From Zea mays (taxonomy: Eukaryota; Streptophyta; Magnoliopsida; Poales; Poaceae): a stretch of DNA of 64,000 nucleotides. The translations under genes and the position numbers were made by a program. The notes under the pieces are model-generated. The model saw only the letters and a list, made by a program, of their open reading frames with translations. It was not told where the DNA came from and made no database searches. The first letter of the stretch is position 1; each line of letters opens with the position of its first letter. Positions 42,850 to 53,833 of the stretch are shown one piece after another. Location: positions 136,226,207 through 136,290,206 of the forward strand of contig NC_050098.1 in the NCBI RefSeq assembly GCF_902167145.1. The letters are read 5' to 3'.

Positions 42850-43740
42850 TTGATGTAGGTCTCGGGAGAAGTTACGTCCGGGGGAACCGTTGTCCGCCCC
42901 GAGGCTATTTTAGCCAGCTCATCTGCAGTCTCGTTGTATCGTCGAGCGACGTGGTTGAGCTCGAGCCCGTAGAACTTGTCTTCCAGGCGCCGAACCTCGT
43001 CGCAGTAGGCTTCCATCTTTAGGTCGTGACAATGGGAGTTCTTCATGACTTGGTCGATGACAAGCTGCGAGTCGCCACGAGCGTCGAGGCGCCGAACCCC
43101 TAGCTCGATGGCGATGCGCAACCCGTTAACCAGGGCCTCGTACTCGGCCATGTTGTTTGACACCGGGAAATGGAGGCGCAGTACGTAGCGGAGGTGCTTC
43201 CCGAGGGGTGAGATGAAGAGCAGGCCCGCACCCGCTCCCGTTTTCATCAGCGACCCGTCGAAAAACATGGTCCAGAGTTCCGGTTGGATCGGAGCTGCTG
43301 GGAGCTGGGTGTCGACCCATTCAACCACAAAGTCCGCCAGGACTTGGGACTTGATGGCCTTCCGAGGAGCGAACGAGATTGTCTCGCCCATGATCTCCAC
43401 CGCCCACTTTGCAATCCTACCCGAGGCCTCTCGGCACTGGATGATCTACCCCAGGGGGAAGGATGACACCACAGTCACTGGATGAGACTCGAAGTAGTGT
43501 CGCAACTTTCGCCGTGTCAGAATTACCGCATAAAGTAGCTTCTGAATTTGCGGGTAGCGGATTTTGGTCTCGGACAGTACTTCACTGATGAAGTAGACCG
43601 GCCTCTAGACGGGCAATGCATGCCCTTCTTCTTATCTCTCGACTACGATCGCGGCGCTGACCACTTGAGTGGTTGCGCCTACGTAGATCAAGAGGGCTTC
43701 TCCAGCAGCGGGGGCACCAAGATGGCGCGCTTGTAAGGAG
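42850..43740 (-). pseudogene. pol: Huck-like dual RNase H region
   Basis: The first RNase H relic (R-P-V-Y-F-I-S-E-V-L-S-E; about 43620-43450) has two TAG codons. The second, archaeal-type RNase H (W-T-M-F-F-D-G-S; N-N-M-A-E-Y-E-A; G-D-S-Q-L-V) is open from 43400 to about 42870. The frame changes near 43740 and again near 42850 to enter the integrase frame. Confidence 0.85.
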
Positions 43741-44703
43741 CGCCTTTAAGTTCCCGAGGGCTTCCTCGGCCTCGGGGGTCCAAGTGAAGCGCTCGGTCTT
43801 CCTTAAGAGACGGTACAGGGGTAGGCCTCTTTTGCCGAGGCACGAGATGAAGTGGCTTTGAGCCGCAAGGCATCCCATGACCCTCTGTACTCCCTTCAAG
43901 TCCTTGATAGGCCCCATGTTGGTGATGGCCGCGATTTTCTCCAGGTGGCCTCGATGCCCCGCTCAGAGACGATGAACCCCAGGAGCATGCCTCGTAGGAC
44001 TCCAAAGACACACTTCTCAGGATTGAGTTTTATGCCTTTCGCCTTGAGACACTTAAATGTCGTTTCAAGGTCAGTGAGGAGGTCGGAGGCTTTCCTCGTC
44101 TTGACTACGATGTCATCGACGTAAGCCTCGACCGTTTGGCCAATGTGCTCTCCGAACACGTGGTTCATGCACCTTTGGTATGTCGTGTCTGCATTCCTCA
44201 AACCAAATGGCATAGTAATATAGCAATACATGCCAAAAGGTGTGATGAAAGAAGTCGCGAGCTGGTCGGACTCTTTCATCCTGATTTGGTGATACCCTGA
44301 GTAGGCATCGAGGAATGACAGGGTTTCGCACCGAGCAGTGGAATCCACGATTTGATCGATGCGAGGCAGAGGGTAGGGAACCTTCGGACATGCTTTGTTT
44401 AGACCAGTGTAGTCTACACACATCCTCCATTTCCCACCTTTCTTTTTCACAAGCACAGGGTTGGCTAGACATTCGGGATGGAATACCTCTTTGATGAACC
44501 CTGCAGCCATCAGCTTGTGGATCTCCTCGCCTATGGCTCTGCGCTTTTCTTCGTCGAATCGGCACAGAGGCTGCTTCACGGGTCGGGCTCCAGCTCGGAT
44601 ATCCAGCGAGTGCTCGACGACATCCCTCGGTATGCCAGGCATGTCCGAGGGACTCCACGCAAAAACCTCGGCGTTCGCGTGGAGAAAGTCGACGAGCACT
44701 GCT
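43741..44703 (-). pseudogene. pol: Huck-like reverse transcriptase (defective)
   Basis: Contains C-V-D-Y-T-G-L-N-K-A-C-P, F-L-D-A-Y-S-G-Y-H-Q and catalytic Y-V-D-D (about 44110-44120). An apparent one-base deletion at about 43945-43950 shifts the frame, after which the connection segment M-G-P-I-K-D-L-K-G-V-Q continues (43917 onward). TAG at 44704-44706 precedes it. Confidence 0.9.
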
Positions 44704-46352
44704 TCCTATTTGGGGTTGAGCTCGGAGCCGATCCGGACTTGCTTGGAGGCGTCGTTGCTGGGGTCGAGAGGGACGGACTTAACCGCCTCAGCTGGCTCGA
44801 AGTTGCCAGCGTGGCGCTTCGCATCTGGCACCTCCTTGGAGAGGCTCTCCAGGTCGGCGATGAGGGCCTCGGATTCGGCGAGGGCCTCAGCGTACTCCAC
44901 ACACTCCACGTCGCATTCGTACGCGTGTCGGTACGTGGATCCGACGGTGATGACCCCGTTGGGGCCTGGCATCTTGAGCTTGAGGTAGGTGTAGTTGGGG
45001 ACGGCCATGAACTTGGTGTAGCATGGTCTCCCCAGCACTGCGTGGTAGGTTCCTCAGAACCCGACCACCTCGAACGTGAGGGTTTCCTTTCGGAAGTTGG
45101 AGGGAGTCCCGAAGCAAACGGGCAGATCGAGTTCCCCAAGGGGTTGGACGCGCTTCCCGGGGATGATCCCGTGAAAGGGCGCTGCACCGGCCCGGATCGT
45201 GGACAGATCGATCCACAAGAGCCCGAGGGTCTCGGCGTAGATGATATTGAGGATGCTGCCTCCATCCATGAGGACCTTGGTAAGCCTGACGTTGCCGATG
45301 ACGGGATCGACAACGAGTGGGTACTTCCCCGGGCTCGACAGGCGGTCGGGGTGGTCGCCTTGGTCGAAAGTGATGGGCTTGTCGGACCAGTCTAGGTAGA
45401 CTGGCGCCGCCACCTTCACCGAGCAGACCTCCCAGTGCTCCTGCTTGCGGCGCCGTGCCGAGGCGTTCGCGAATTGCCCACCGTAGATCATGAAGTAGTC
45501 GTGGACCTCGGGGAACTCCTCTGCCTTGTGACCCTCCTTCTTGTCGTTGTCATGGCCTTTGCCACCTTCCGCCGGGGGCCCGGCCTTGTGGAAGTAGCGC
45601 CTAAGCATGACACACTCCTCAAGGGTGTGCTTGACGGGACCCTGATGATAGGGGCACGACTCCTTGAGCATCTTGTCGAACAGGTTGGCGCCTCCGGGAG
45701 GCTTCCGAGGGTTCCTGTGCTCGGCGGCGGTGACAAGATCTGCATCGGCGGCGTCGCGTTTCGCTTGCGACTTCTTCTTGCCCTTCTTCTTCGCACCGCG
45801 CTGAGCGGACGCCTCGGGGACGTCTTCCTGCTGGTGCCCCTGAGGCTGCTTGTCCTTCCGGAAGATGGCCTCGACCGCCTCCTGACCAGAGGCGAACTTG
45901 GTGGCGATGTCCATCAGCTCGCTCGCCCGGGTGGGAGTCTTGCGACCCAGCTTGCTCACCAGGTCGCGGCAAGTGGTGCCGGCGAGGAACGCGCCGATGA
46001 CATCTAAGTCGGTGATGTTGGGTAGTTCGGTGCGCTGCTTTGAAAATCGCCGGATGTAGTCCTGTAGGGATTCTCTCGGCTGCTGGCGGCAGCTTCGGAG
46101 ATCCCAGGAGTTCCCAGGGCGCACGTATGTGCCCTGGAAGTTGCCGGCGAAGGCTTTGACCAGGTCGTCCCAGTTGGAGATCTGCGCAGGAGGCAGATGC
46201 TCCAGCCAGGCTCGGGCGGCGTCGGAGAGGAACAGGGGAAGGTTGCGGATGATGAGGTTGTCATCGTCCATTCCACCCAGCTGGCAGGCCAGCCGATAGT
46301 CCGCGAGCCACAGTTCCGGTCTTGTTTCCCCCGAGTACTTGGTGATGGTAGT
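44704..46352 (-). pseudogene. gag-pol: Huck-like Gag C-terminal part and protease
   Basis: Gag domain continued (W-L-E-H-L-P-P-A-Q-I-S-N-W), a zinc-binding C-P-Y-H...H-T-L-E-E-C segment (about 45640-45600), then retropepsin with V-L-M-D-G-G-S-I-L-N (about 45290-45250). TGA near 45054 replaces an Arg codon, after which the same frame runs on to TAG at 44704-44706. The frame differs by one base from the upstream gag part. Confidence 0.87.
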
Positions 46353-47953
46353 CGGGCTCGTAACCGGGGCGGGAACGGCGACCGTCGTATGGCCCGGCTG
46401 AAAGCTTGCGGACCGGGTGGTTCGAGCGAGGGACTCCGATCCTCCCCGCTGTCGTAGCGTCCCCCACGCCTGGGGTGGTAGCCTCGGCGCACCTTCTCGT
46501 CGAGGTGGGCTCGACGGTCGCGGCGGTGGTGCTCGTTGCCAAGGCGGCCCGGGGCTGCAGGCGTTACGTCCCGCGTGCGCCCGGTGTGGACCAAGGCTTC
46601 CCGCATGAAACGGGAAGTCACGACGCGATGCTCCGGGGGGTACCCCTGCCTCCGGGAGGCAGAGCTTTTGGCCCGTCGGACTGCGGCATCCTCCAGGAGA
46701 TTCTTGAGTTCTCCCTGGATACGCCGCCCCTCGGTGGTGGACAGCTCCGGCATCGCTCGGAGTAGTATTGCTGCTGCTGCCAGGTTCTGGCCGACCCCAC
46801 TGGAAGCCGGGGGCAGCCTTGCCCTGGCATCGTCAGCGATGCGGTGCTGGACGCCCTGGGGCAGATGACGCGCTTCTCCGGCTGGTGCTCGGCCTGCCCA
46901 CTCCTGCCCGATGTTCTGCCGGAGCTGCACAAGTTGCCCTGCTTCCTCGTCGAGCCTGGCCTGCATCTCGCGTATTTGCTCGAGCTGTGTGTCCTGAACC
47001 CCCACAGGGACTGGAACCACAGCTAGCTCCCGAAGGATGTCAACGCGAGGCGCAGGCCTAGGGGGATCGCCGTCCTCCGGCATACCAAGGTGGTTGCCTT
47101 CGTCGAGACCCCCTAGATCGACGTGGAAACATTCGTGACTTGGGCCACAGTCCTCGTCGTCGAGGCTGTGGCCACCATCGGAGTAATCGGAGAGGCAGTA
47201 GTCGCATACGGCCATGAAGTCTCGCATGGCACTGGGGTTATCGAGCTCGGAGAAATCCCAACCAGAGTCAGGCTCGTCATCTTCCTTGGAACCCGGGGGC
47301 CCGTAGGTCGAGACGGCCGTCAATCGGTCCCAGGTTGACCACATATGGTACCCCGGAAGGTTAGGATATGCCTTTACGAAAGCGTCCACCGAAGCGGGGT
47401 CGCTTGGTGGGCTGAAGCTGAATCTAAAAGGCACAGGGTGGAAAACGGACGATACCTCTTGATCGATGGATGGTGACGAAGTCGCGTCGGGGATGGACTG
47501 CACCGTTATCTCAGGTACGAGGCTAACGCCCAGCAAGTCCTTCGCGAGCGTGCTGGCGTCATCCGTCCGCTTGGGGTTGGCGTGTTGCGGGGAAACGATG
47601 CTCGTCTTCGTCTCAGACGCGAGGTCAACGCCCGACGTGTCCCCCACTGGGGCGCCGGCGTCGTCGACTCGCTCGACAGCCAACGTGGTGCCGCCTCCTG
47701 CTTGGCCATGGTTGCCCCACCTCCTCCTCCTGCGGCGGGGAAGGTGACGGGACAGACTCGGATGCTGCTCTTCCGCCACGCGGGGAAGACATCGTCGATT
47801 CCGCCGCCGTCGGGCGGGCTGATGGCCGTCGTTGTCGTTGTCGTGCGGCGGAGGAAGGAGTACCATGTCGTAGCTGTCGTCGAGGGACACGAACTCGAGA
47901 CTCCCGAAACGGAGCAGCGTCCTGGGCTGGAGAGGTTGCTGGAGACTACCCAT
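46353..47953 (-). pseudogene. gag: Huck-like Gag N-terminal part
   Basis: ATG at 47953 is about 60 bp inside the LTR boundary; codons further upstream are LTR sequence. Arg-rich and acidic stretches are followed by a helical segment (Q-L-E-Q-I-R-E-M-Q-A-R-L-D-E-E) and Arg-rich linkers. The correct frame is lost at 46353-46357, where one C of a C-run appears missing. Downstream codons of this frame to 46004 are out of frame. Confidence 0.82.
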
Positions 47954-47993
47954 CTGGAGCTTGACGGGAAGCTGTTCGTCAACACGCAGCAGG

Positions 47994-48013
47994 CCCCTAC
48001 CTGGCGCGCCAAC
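47994..48013 (-). promoter_or_regulatory. Primer-binding site of the Huck-like element
   Basis: Next to the 5' LTR the minus strand reads TTGGCGCGCCAGGTAGGGG. This sequence is familiar from grass gypsy elements; the tRNA is not assigned here. Confidence 0.75.
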
Positions 48014-48501
48014 TATCGGCGTTTCGACCCCGAGGGGGTCCCTGGACCGACGAGTAAATTGTCGCTGCGTGTCCCAGCCCAGATGGGTCGTCGAGAGATG
48101 GAACACAAGGGGAAAAAAGGAGGGAACCGCGGCTCGTGTTATCCTGCGCCCAGGGCGGATGCGCTTGCAGTAGGGGGTTACAAGCGTTCACGAGGGAGAG
48201 AGAGAGCCTGTCCGTCAGCCCGTTCTCCCGCGCGGCCACCTTTTTGTACGAGGGCCCTAGACCTTCCTTTTATAGATGTAAGGAGAGGGTCCAGGTGTAC
48301 AATGGGGGGTGTAGCAACGTGCTAACTTGTCCGGCAGAGAGGAGCCAGAGCCCTATGTACATGCCGACGTGGCTGTCGGAGAGGTGTTAGTGCCCTGTTC
48401 ATGTGATGTCGTGGCCGTCGGAGGAGCGTTTGAGCCCTGTAGAAGCACAGCTGTCGGGGCTGTCGGGCCCTTGCTGACGTCTCCTTGCTTCCGTAGGGGG
48501 C

Positions 48502-49830
48502 TGAAAGCACCTAGAGGGGGGTGAATAGGTGATCCTGTAAATCTTGAAAACTTAAGCCACAAAAACTTGGTTAAGCGTTAGCACAGTAAATGCCAAGTGG
48601 CTAGAGAGGAGTCTCAACAAAACACAATAACCACAAGAAATCAATCATAGAGATGGCACGGTGGATATCCCGTGGTTCGGCCAAGACCAACGCTTGCCTA
48701 CTCCACGTTGTGGTGTCCCAACGGACGAGGGTTGCAATCAACCCCTCTCAAGCGGTCCAAAGACCCACTTGAATACCACGGTGTTTTGCTTGCTTTTCTC
48801 AATCCCGTTTGCGAGGAATCTCCACAACTTGGAGCCTCTCGCCCTTACACTTGAAATTCACAAAGAAGCACAGAGCAAGGGAGGGATTAGCAACGCACAC
48901 AAGACATGAAAATCAGAGTGTCACCACGCACACAAGTCGCAACAAGAGCTCGCAACACAACCCAATGAGTTCACAACTCCACTAGAGCTCTATATGCTAT
49001 CACAAACAAACGAATGCGCGGAATCGAGGTCTTGGTGCTTAGGAATGTTGTAGGAATGCTTGGTGTATTCCTCCATGCGCCTAGGGGTCCCTTTTATAGC
49101 CCCAAGGAAGCTAGGAGCCGTTGAGAGCATTCTAGGAAGGCTGATCTTGCCTTCTATCGACTGGCGCACCGGACAGTCCGGTGCACACCGGACACTGTCC
49201 GGTGCCCGATTTCCTTCCAAAAATGGCGCAGTCGACCGTTGGCAGCCTGAGAGCCGTTGGCGCACCGGACATGTCCGGTGCACACCGGACAGTCCGGTGC
49301 CCTCTTCTAGCCGTTGGCTCGACCACGTGTCCAGCGTAGATTGCGCGGCCGACCGTTGGTTCACCGGACAGTCCGGTGAATTATAGCTGTCCGCCGTTGA
49401 TGGTTTCCCGAGAGCGACGAGTTCGCCTGTGAACGGTCCACCGGACAGTCCGGTGCACCACCGGACAGTCCGGTGCACCACCGGACAGTCCGGTGAATTA
49501 TAGCCGTACACCGCCGTCGAAGTCCCGAGAGCAGCCTGGTCGCTAGAGCCAGCCTGGCGCACCGGACACTGTCCGGTGCACCACCGGACAGTCCGGTGCA
49601 CTAGACTGAGCAGATTCATGGCTGCTCGAGCCAAGGCATTTTCAATTGGATTTTTCCTGTTTCCAACACTTATACATAATACATTAGTCCATAAAACAAT
49701 GTACTAAGTCTGAGAAACATACCTTTATCCTTGATTTGTACTTTGTCCACCTTTTTACACTAGGGCACTTGTGTTGGACACTAAATCACCAAAATACTTA
49801 GAAATGGCCCAAGGGCACATTTCCCTTTCA
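48502..49830 (-). repeat. 3' LTR of copia 2
   Basis: 1,329 bp. Palindrome cluster at about 49166-49602; TATA box at 49090-49099. Confidence 0.95.
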
Positions 49831-50619
49831 ATCTCCCCCTTTTTTGGTGATTTATGCCAACACAACATAAAGCAAGTAGAACAAGTACAAAATCAATTCA
49901 AATAAGAACTCAAAATTGTTTTGATTCAAATTTGACATATATGGATCACTCTTTGCCACCACTTGGTTTGTTTTTGCAAATCAAACTCAAATTTCTATCT
50001 CTAAGTCAAACACACATGTTAAGACTTAAAGAGAGTCATTCCAAGAGAAATTGATTCAAGATTTCAAAAACTTCCCTTTTTCCCATAATCAACACTTCTC
50101 CCCACAAGAAGCCAACTTTTGACAAGATAGACAATAAAAGAGTTTTGACAAACCAAAAGCTCTAATCTACTATTTTCTAAATTTCTCAAGTGGTAGCTGA
50201 TCCATCTATTGCTTTGGCCTTTATTTTCTCCCCCTTTGGCATGAAGCACCAAAACGGGGTCAATCTTGGCCCTTTAACCCCATTGCCTCACCAAAATCTT
50301 CAAATGAGAACACAAAGGCAATAAGAGGACGTGAGATGAACTTGGAATTAGTTACCCTCTCATCGGAGTGCAGTGGAAGTCTTTCATGGTCCAAGTCCAC
50401 CTTTTCCCTTTCAAAACTCCTTTGAGACTAAATCAAGCAAACTCAAGCAAACAGTTAGTCTCAAAGGGTCAAGTTGTAGCACAACTCCCCCTAAATATGT
50501 GCATCACTTGCACAAGGACTGGTGAGGTCCGGGGAGTGATTGTACAACTTGAGCACCATAGTAAGCAACAAAATGCATAAGGAACATGATCAAAGGCATA
50601 AATATATGTATGCTATGAA
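49831..50619 (-). promoter_or_regulatory. 3' untranslated region and polypurine tracts of copia 2
   Basis: A GGGGGAG tract at 49831-49845 touches the LTR. Further tracts (for example 50228-50236 and 50484-50492) repeat the copia 1 pattern. No gene. Confidence 0.7.
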
Positions 50620-53600
50620 TCAATCCAAGTTCCGCGAATCTAGGACATTTAGCTCACTACGCAGCCTGCAAAAGGTCTTTTCATCTAAAGGCTTAGTGAA
50701 GATATCGGCTAGCTGGTTCTCGGTGCTAACATGAAACACTTCGATATCTCCCTTTTGCTGGTGGTCTCTCAAAAAGTGATGCCGGATGTCAATGTGCTTT
50801 GTGCGACTGTGCTCAATAGGATTTTCCGCTATTCGGATAGCACTCTCATTGTCACATAGGAGTGGGACTTTGCTCAGATTGTAGCCAAAGTCCCGGAGGG
50901 TTTGCCTCATCCAAAGTAGTTGCGCACAACACTGTCCTGCGGCAACGTACTCGGCCTCAGCGGTGGATAGGGCAACGGAAGTTTGTTTCTTAGAGTTCCA
51001 CGACACCAGGGACCTTCCTAAGAATTGGCACGTCCCCGATGTACTCTTCCTATCGACCTTACATCCAGCATAGTCGGAATCTGAATATCCAATCAAGTCA
51101 AAGTTAGACCCCTTTGGATACCAGATCCCGAAGCAAGGCGTAGCGACTAAATATCTAAGAATTCGCTTCACAGCCACTAAGTGACACTCCTTATGATCGG
51201 ATTGAAATCTAGCACACATGCATACGCTAAGCATAATATCCGGTCTACTAGCACATAAATAAAGCAAAGAATCTATCATGGACCGGTATGCTTTTTGATC
51301 AACGGACTTACCACCTTTGTTGAGGTCGGTGTGTCCGTCGGTTCCCATCGGCGTCTTTGCGGGCTTGGCGTCCTTCATCCCAAACCGCTTTAGCAAATCT
51401 TGCGTGTACTTCGTTTGGGAGATGAAGGTGCCGTCCTTGAGTTGCTTCACTTGGAACCCAAGAAAGTAGTTTAACTCGCCCATCATCGACATCTCGAATT
51501 TCTGCGTCATCACCCTGCTAAACTCTTCACAAGACTTTTGGTTAGTAGAACCAAATATTATGTCATCGACATAAATTTGGCACACAAAAAGATCACCATT
51601 GCAAGTCTTAGTGAAAAGAGTTGGATCGGCTTTCCCAACCTTGAAAGCATTAGCAATTAAAAAGTCTCTAAAGCATTCATACCATGCTCTTGGGGCTTGC
51701 TTAAGTCCATAGAGCGCCTTAGAGAGCTTACACACGTGGTCAGGGTACCGTTCATCCTCGAAGCCAGGGGGTTGCACCACGTACACCTCCTCTTTGATCG
51801 GCCCGTTGAGGAAAGCGCTCTTCACATCCATTTGGTACAACCTGAAAGAGTGGTGAGCGGCATATGCTAGCAAAATACGAATTGATTCTAGCCTAGCCAC
51901 AGGAGCGAACGTCTCCTCAAAGTCCAAACCTGCGACTTGGGCATAACCTTTTGCCACAAGTCGAGCCTTGTTCCTCGTCACCACCCCGTGCTCGTCCTGT
52001 TTGTTGCGGAACACCCACTTGGTTCCCACAACATTTTGCTTGGGACGAGGCACCAGTGTCCAAACTTCATTGCGCTTGAAGTTGTTGAGTTCCTCCTGCA
52101 TGGCCAACACCCAGTCCGGATCTAGCAAGGCCTCTTCTACCCTGAAAGGCTCAATAGAAGAGACAAAGGAGTAATGCTCACAAAAATTAACTAATCTCGA
52201 GCGAGTAGTTACTCCCTTGCTAATATCACCCAATATTTGGTCGACGGGATGATCCCTTTGGATCGTCGCTCGAACTTGGGTTGGAGGTGCCTGAGGTGCT
52301 TCTTCCTCCTCAACTTTAACATCCTGTGCTCCCCCTTGATCATACGCCTCCACTTGAGGTACCTGTTCGTCATCTTGGGTTGGGGGATGCACCGTAGTTG
52401 AGGAAGACGGTTGATCTTGCTCCAATTGTTCCTGAGGCCGTACATCTCCAATCGCCATGGTGCGTATCGCGGCCGTTGGAACGTCTTCTTCATCTACATC
52501 ATCAAGATCAACAACTTGCTCTCTTGGAGAGCCATTAGTCTCATCAAATACAACGTCGCTAGAGACTTCAACCAAACCCGATGATTTGTTGAAGACCCTA
52601 TACGCCTTTGTATTTGAATCATAACCTAATAAAAACCCTTCTACAGCTTTGGGAGCAAATTTAGAGGTTCTACCTTTCTTCACAAGAATATAACACTTGC
52701 TCCCAAATACACGAAAATAAGACACATTGGGTTTGTTACCAGTTAGCAGCTCATATGAAGTCTTTTTGAGGAGGCGGTGAAGGTAGACCCTGTTGATGGC
52801 GTGGCAAGCCGTGTTCACGGCTTCCGACCAAAAACGCTCGGGGGTATTGAACTCTCCAAGCATAGTTCTCGCCATATCAATGAGCGTCCTGTTCTTCCTC
52901 TCTACCACACCATTTTGCTGAGGTGTGTAGGGAGCGGAGAACTCGTGCTTGATCCCCTCCTCCTCAAGGAACTCCTCCACTTAAAGATTCTTGAATTCGG
53001 ACCCGTTGTCGCTTCTTATCTTCTTCACCTTGAGCTCAAACTCATTTTGAGCTCTCCTTAGGAAGCGCTTGAGGGTCCCTTGGGTTTCAGACTTATCCTA
53101 CAAAAAGAACACCCAAGTGAAGCGGGAAAAGTCATCAACAATAACTAGACCATACTTACTTCCTCCTATGCTCAGATAGGCGACGGGTCCGAAGAGGTCC
53201 ATATGCAGCAGCTCCAGAGGTCTTGAAGTGGTCATCACATTCTTGCTGTGATGTGCTCCTCCCACTTGTTTACCTGCTTGACAAGCTGCACAAGGTCTAT
53301 CTTTTTCGAATTGCACGTTAGTCAAACCTATCACGTGTTCTCCCTTTAGAAGCTTGTGAAGGTTTTTCATCCCCACATGTGCTAAGCGGCGATGCCACAG
53401 CCAGCCCATGCTAGTCTTAGCAATTAAGCATGCATCTAGACCGGCCTCCTCTTTTGCAAAATCAACTAAATAAAGTTTGCCGTCTAGTACACCCTTAAAA
53501 GCTAGTGAACCATCACATCTTCTAAAGACAGACACATCTACATTTGTAAATAGACAATTATATCCCATATTACATAATTGACTGACAGATAGTAAATTAT

Positions 53601-53826
53601 ATCCAAGAGACTCAACTAAAAACACATTAGAGATAGAGTGCTCATTTCATATTGCAATCTTGCCTAAACCTTTCACCTTGCCTTGGTTCCCATCACCGAA
53701 TATGATTGAATCTTGGGAATCCTTATTCTTGACGTAGGAGGTGAACATCTTCTTTTCCCCCGTCATATGCTTCGTGCATCTGCTGTCGATAATCCAGCTT
53801 GAACCCCCGGATGCATAAACCTGCAA
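50620..53826 (-). pseudogene. pol: Copia 2 pol, three premature stops
   Basis: Homologous over its length to the copia 1 pol. The frame is kept, but there are stops at 53647-53649 (TGA), 53098-53100 (TAG for Gln) and 52981-52983 (TAA for Gln), all in the protease-integrase half. The last 786 codons (part of integrase, reverse transcriptase with Y-V-D-D, RNase H) are open. It lacks the G-to-R change seen in the copia 1 integrase motif S-D-N-G. The element would need help in trans. Confidence 0.93.
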
Positions 53827-53833
53827 GGCAAAT

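Noticed and set aside
44478..45395. 305-codon plus-strand ORF
   Set aside because: It lies antisense to the Huck-like protease-reverse transcriptase; GC-rich codon bias leaves the opposite strand open.
47582..48325. 247-codon plus-strand ORF
   Set aside because: Antisense to Huck-like gag and running into the LTR; no domain.
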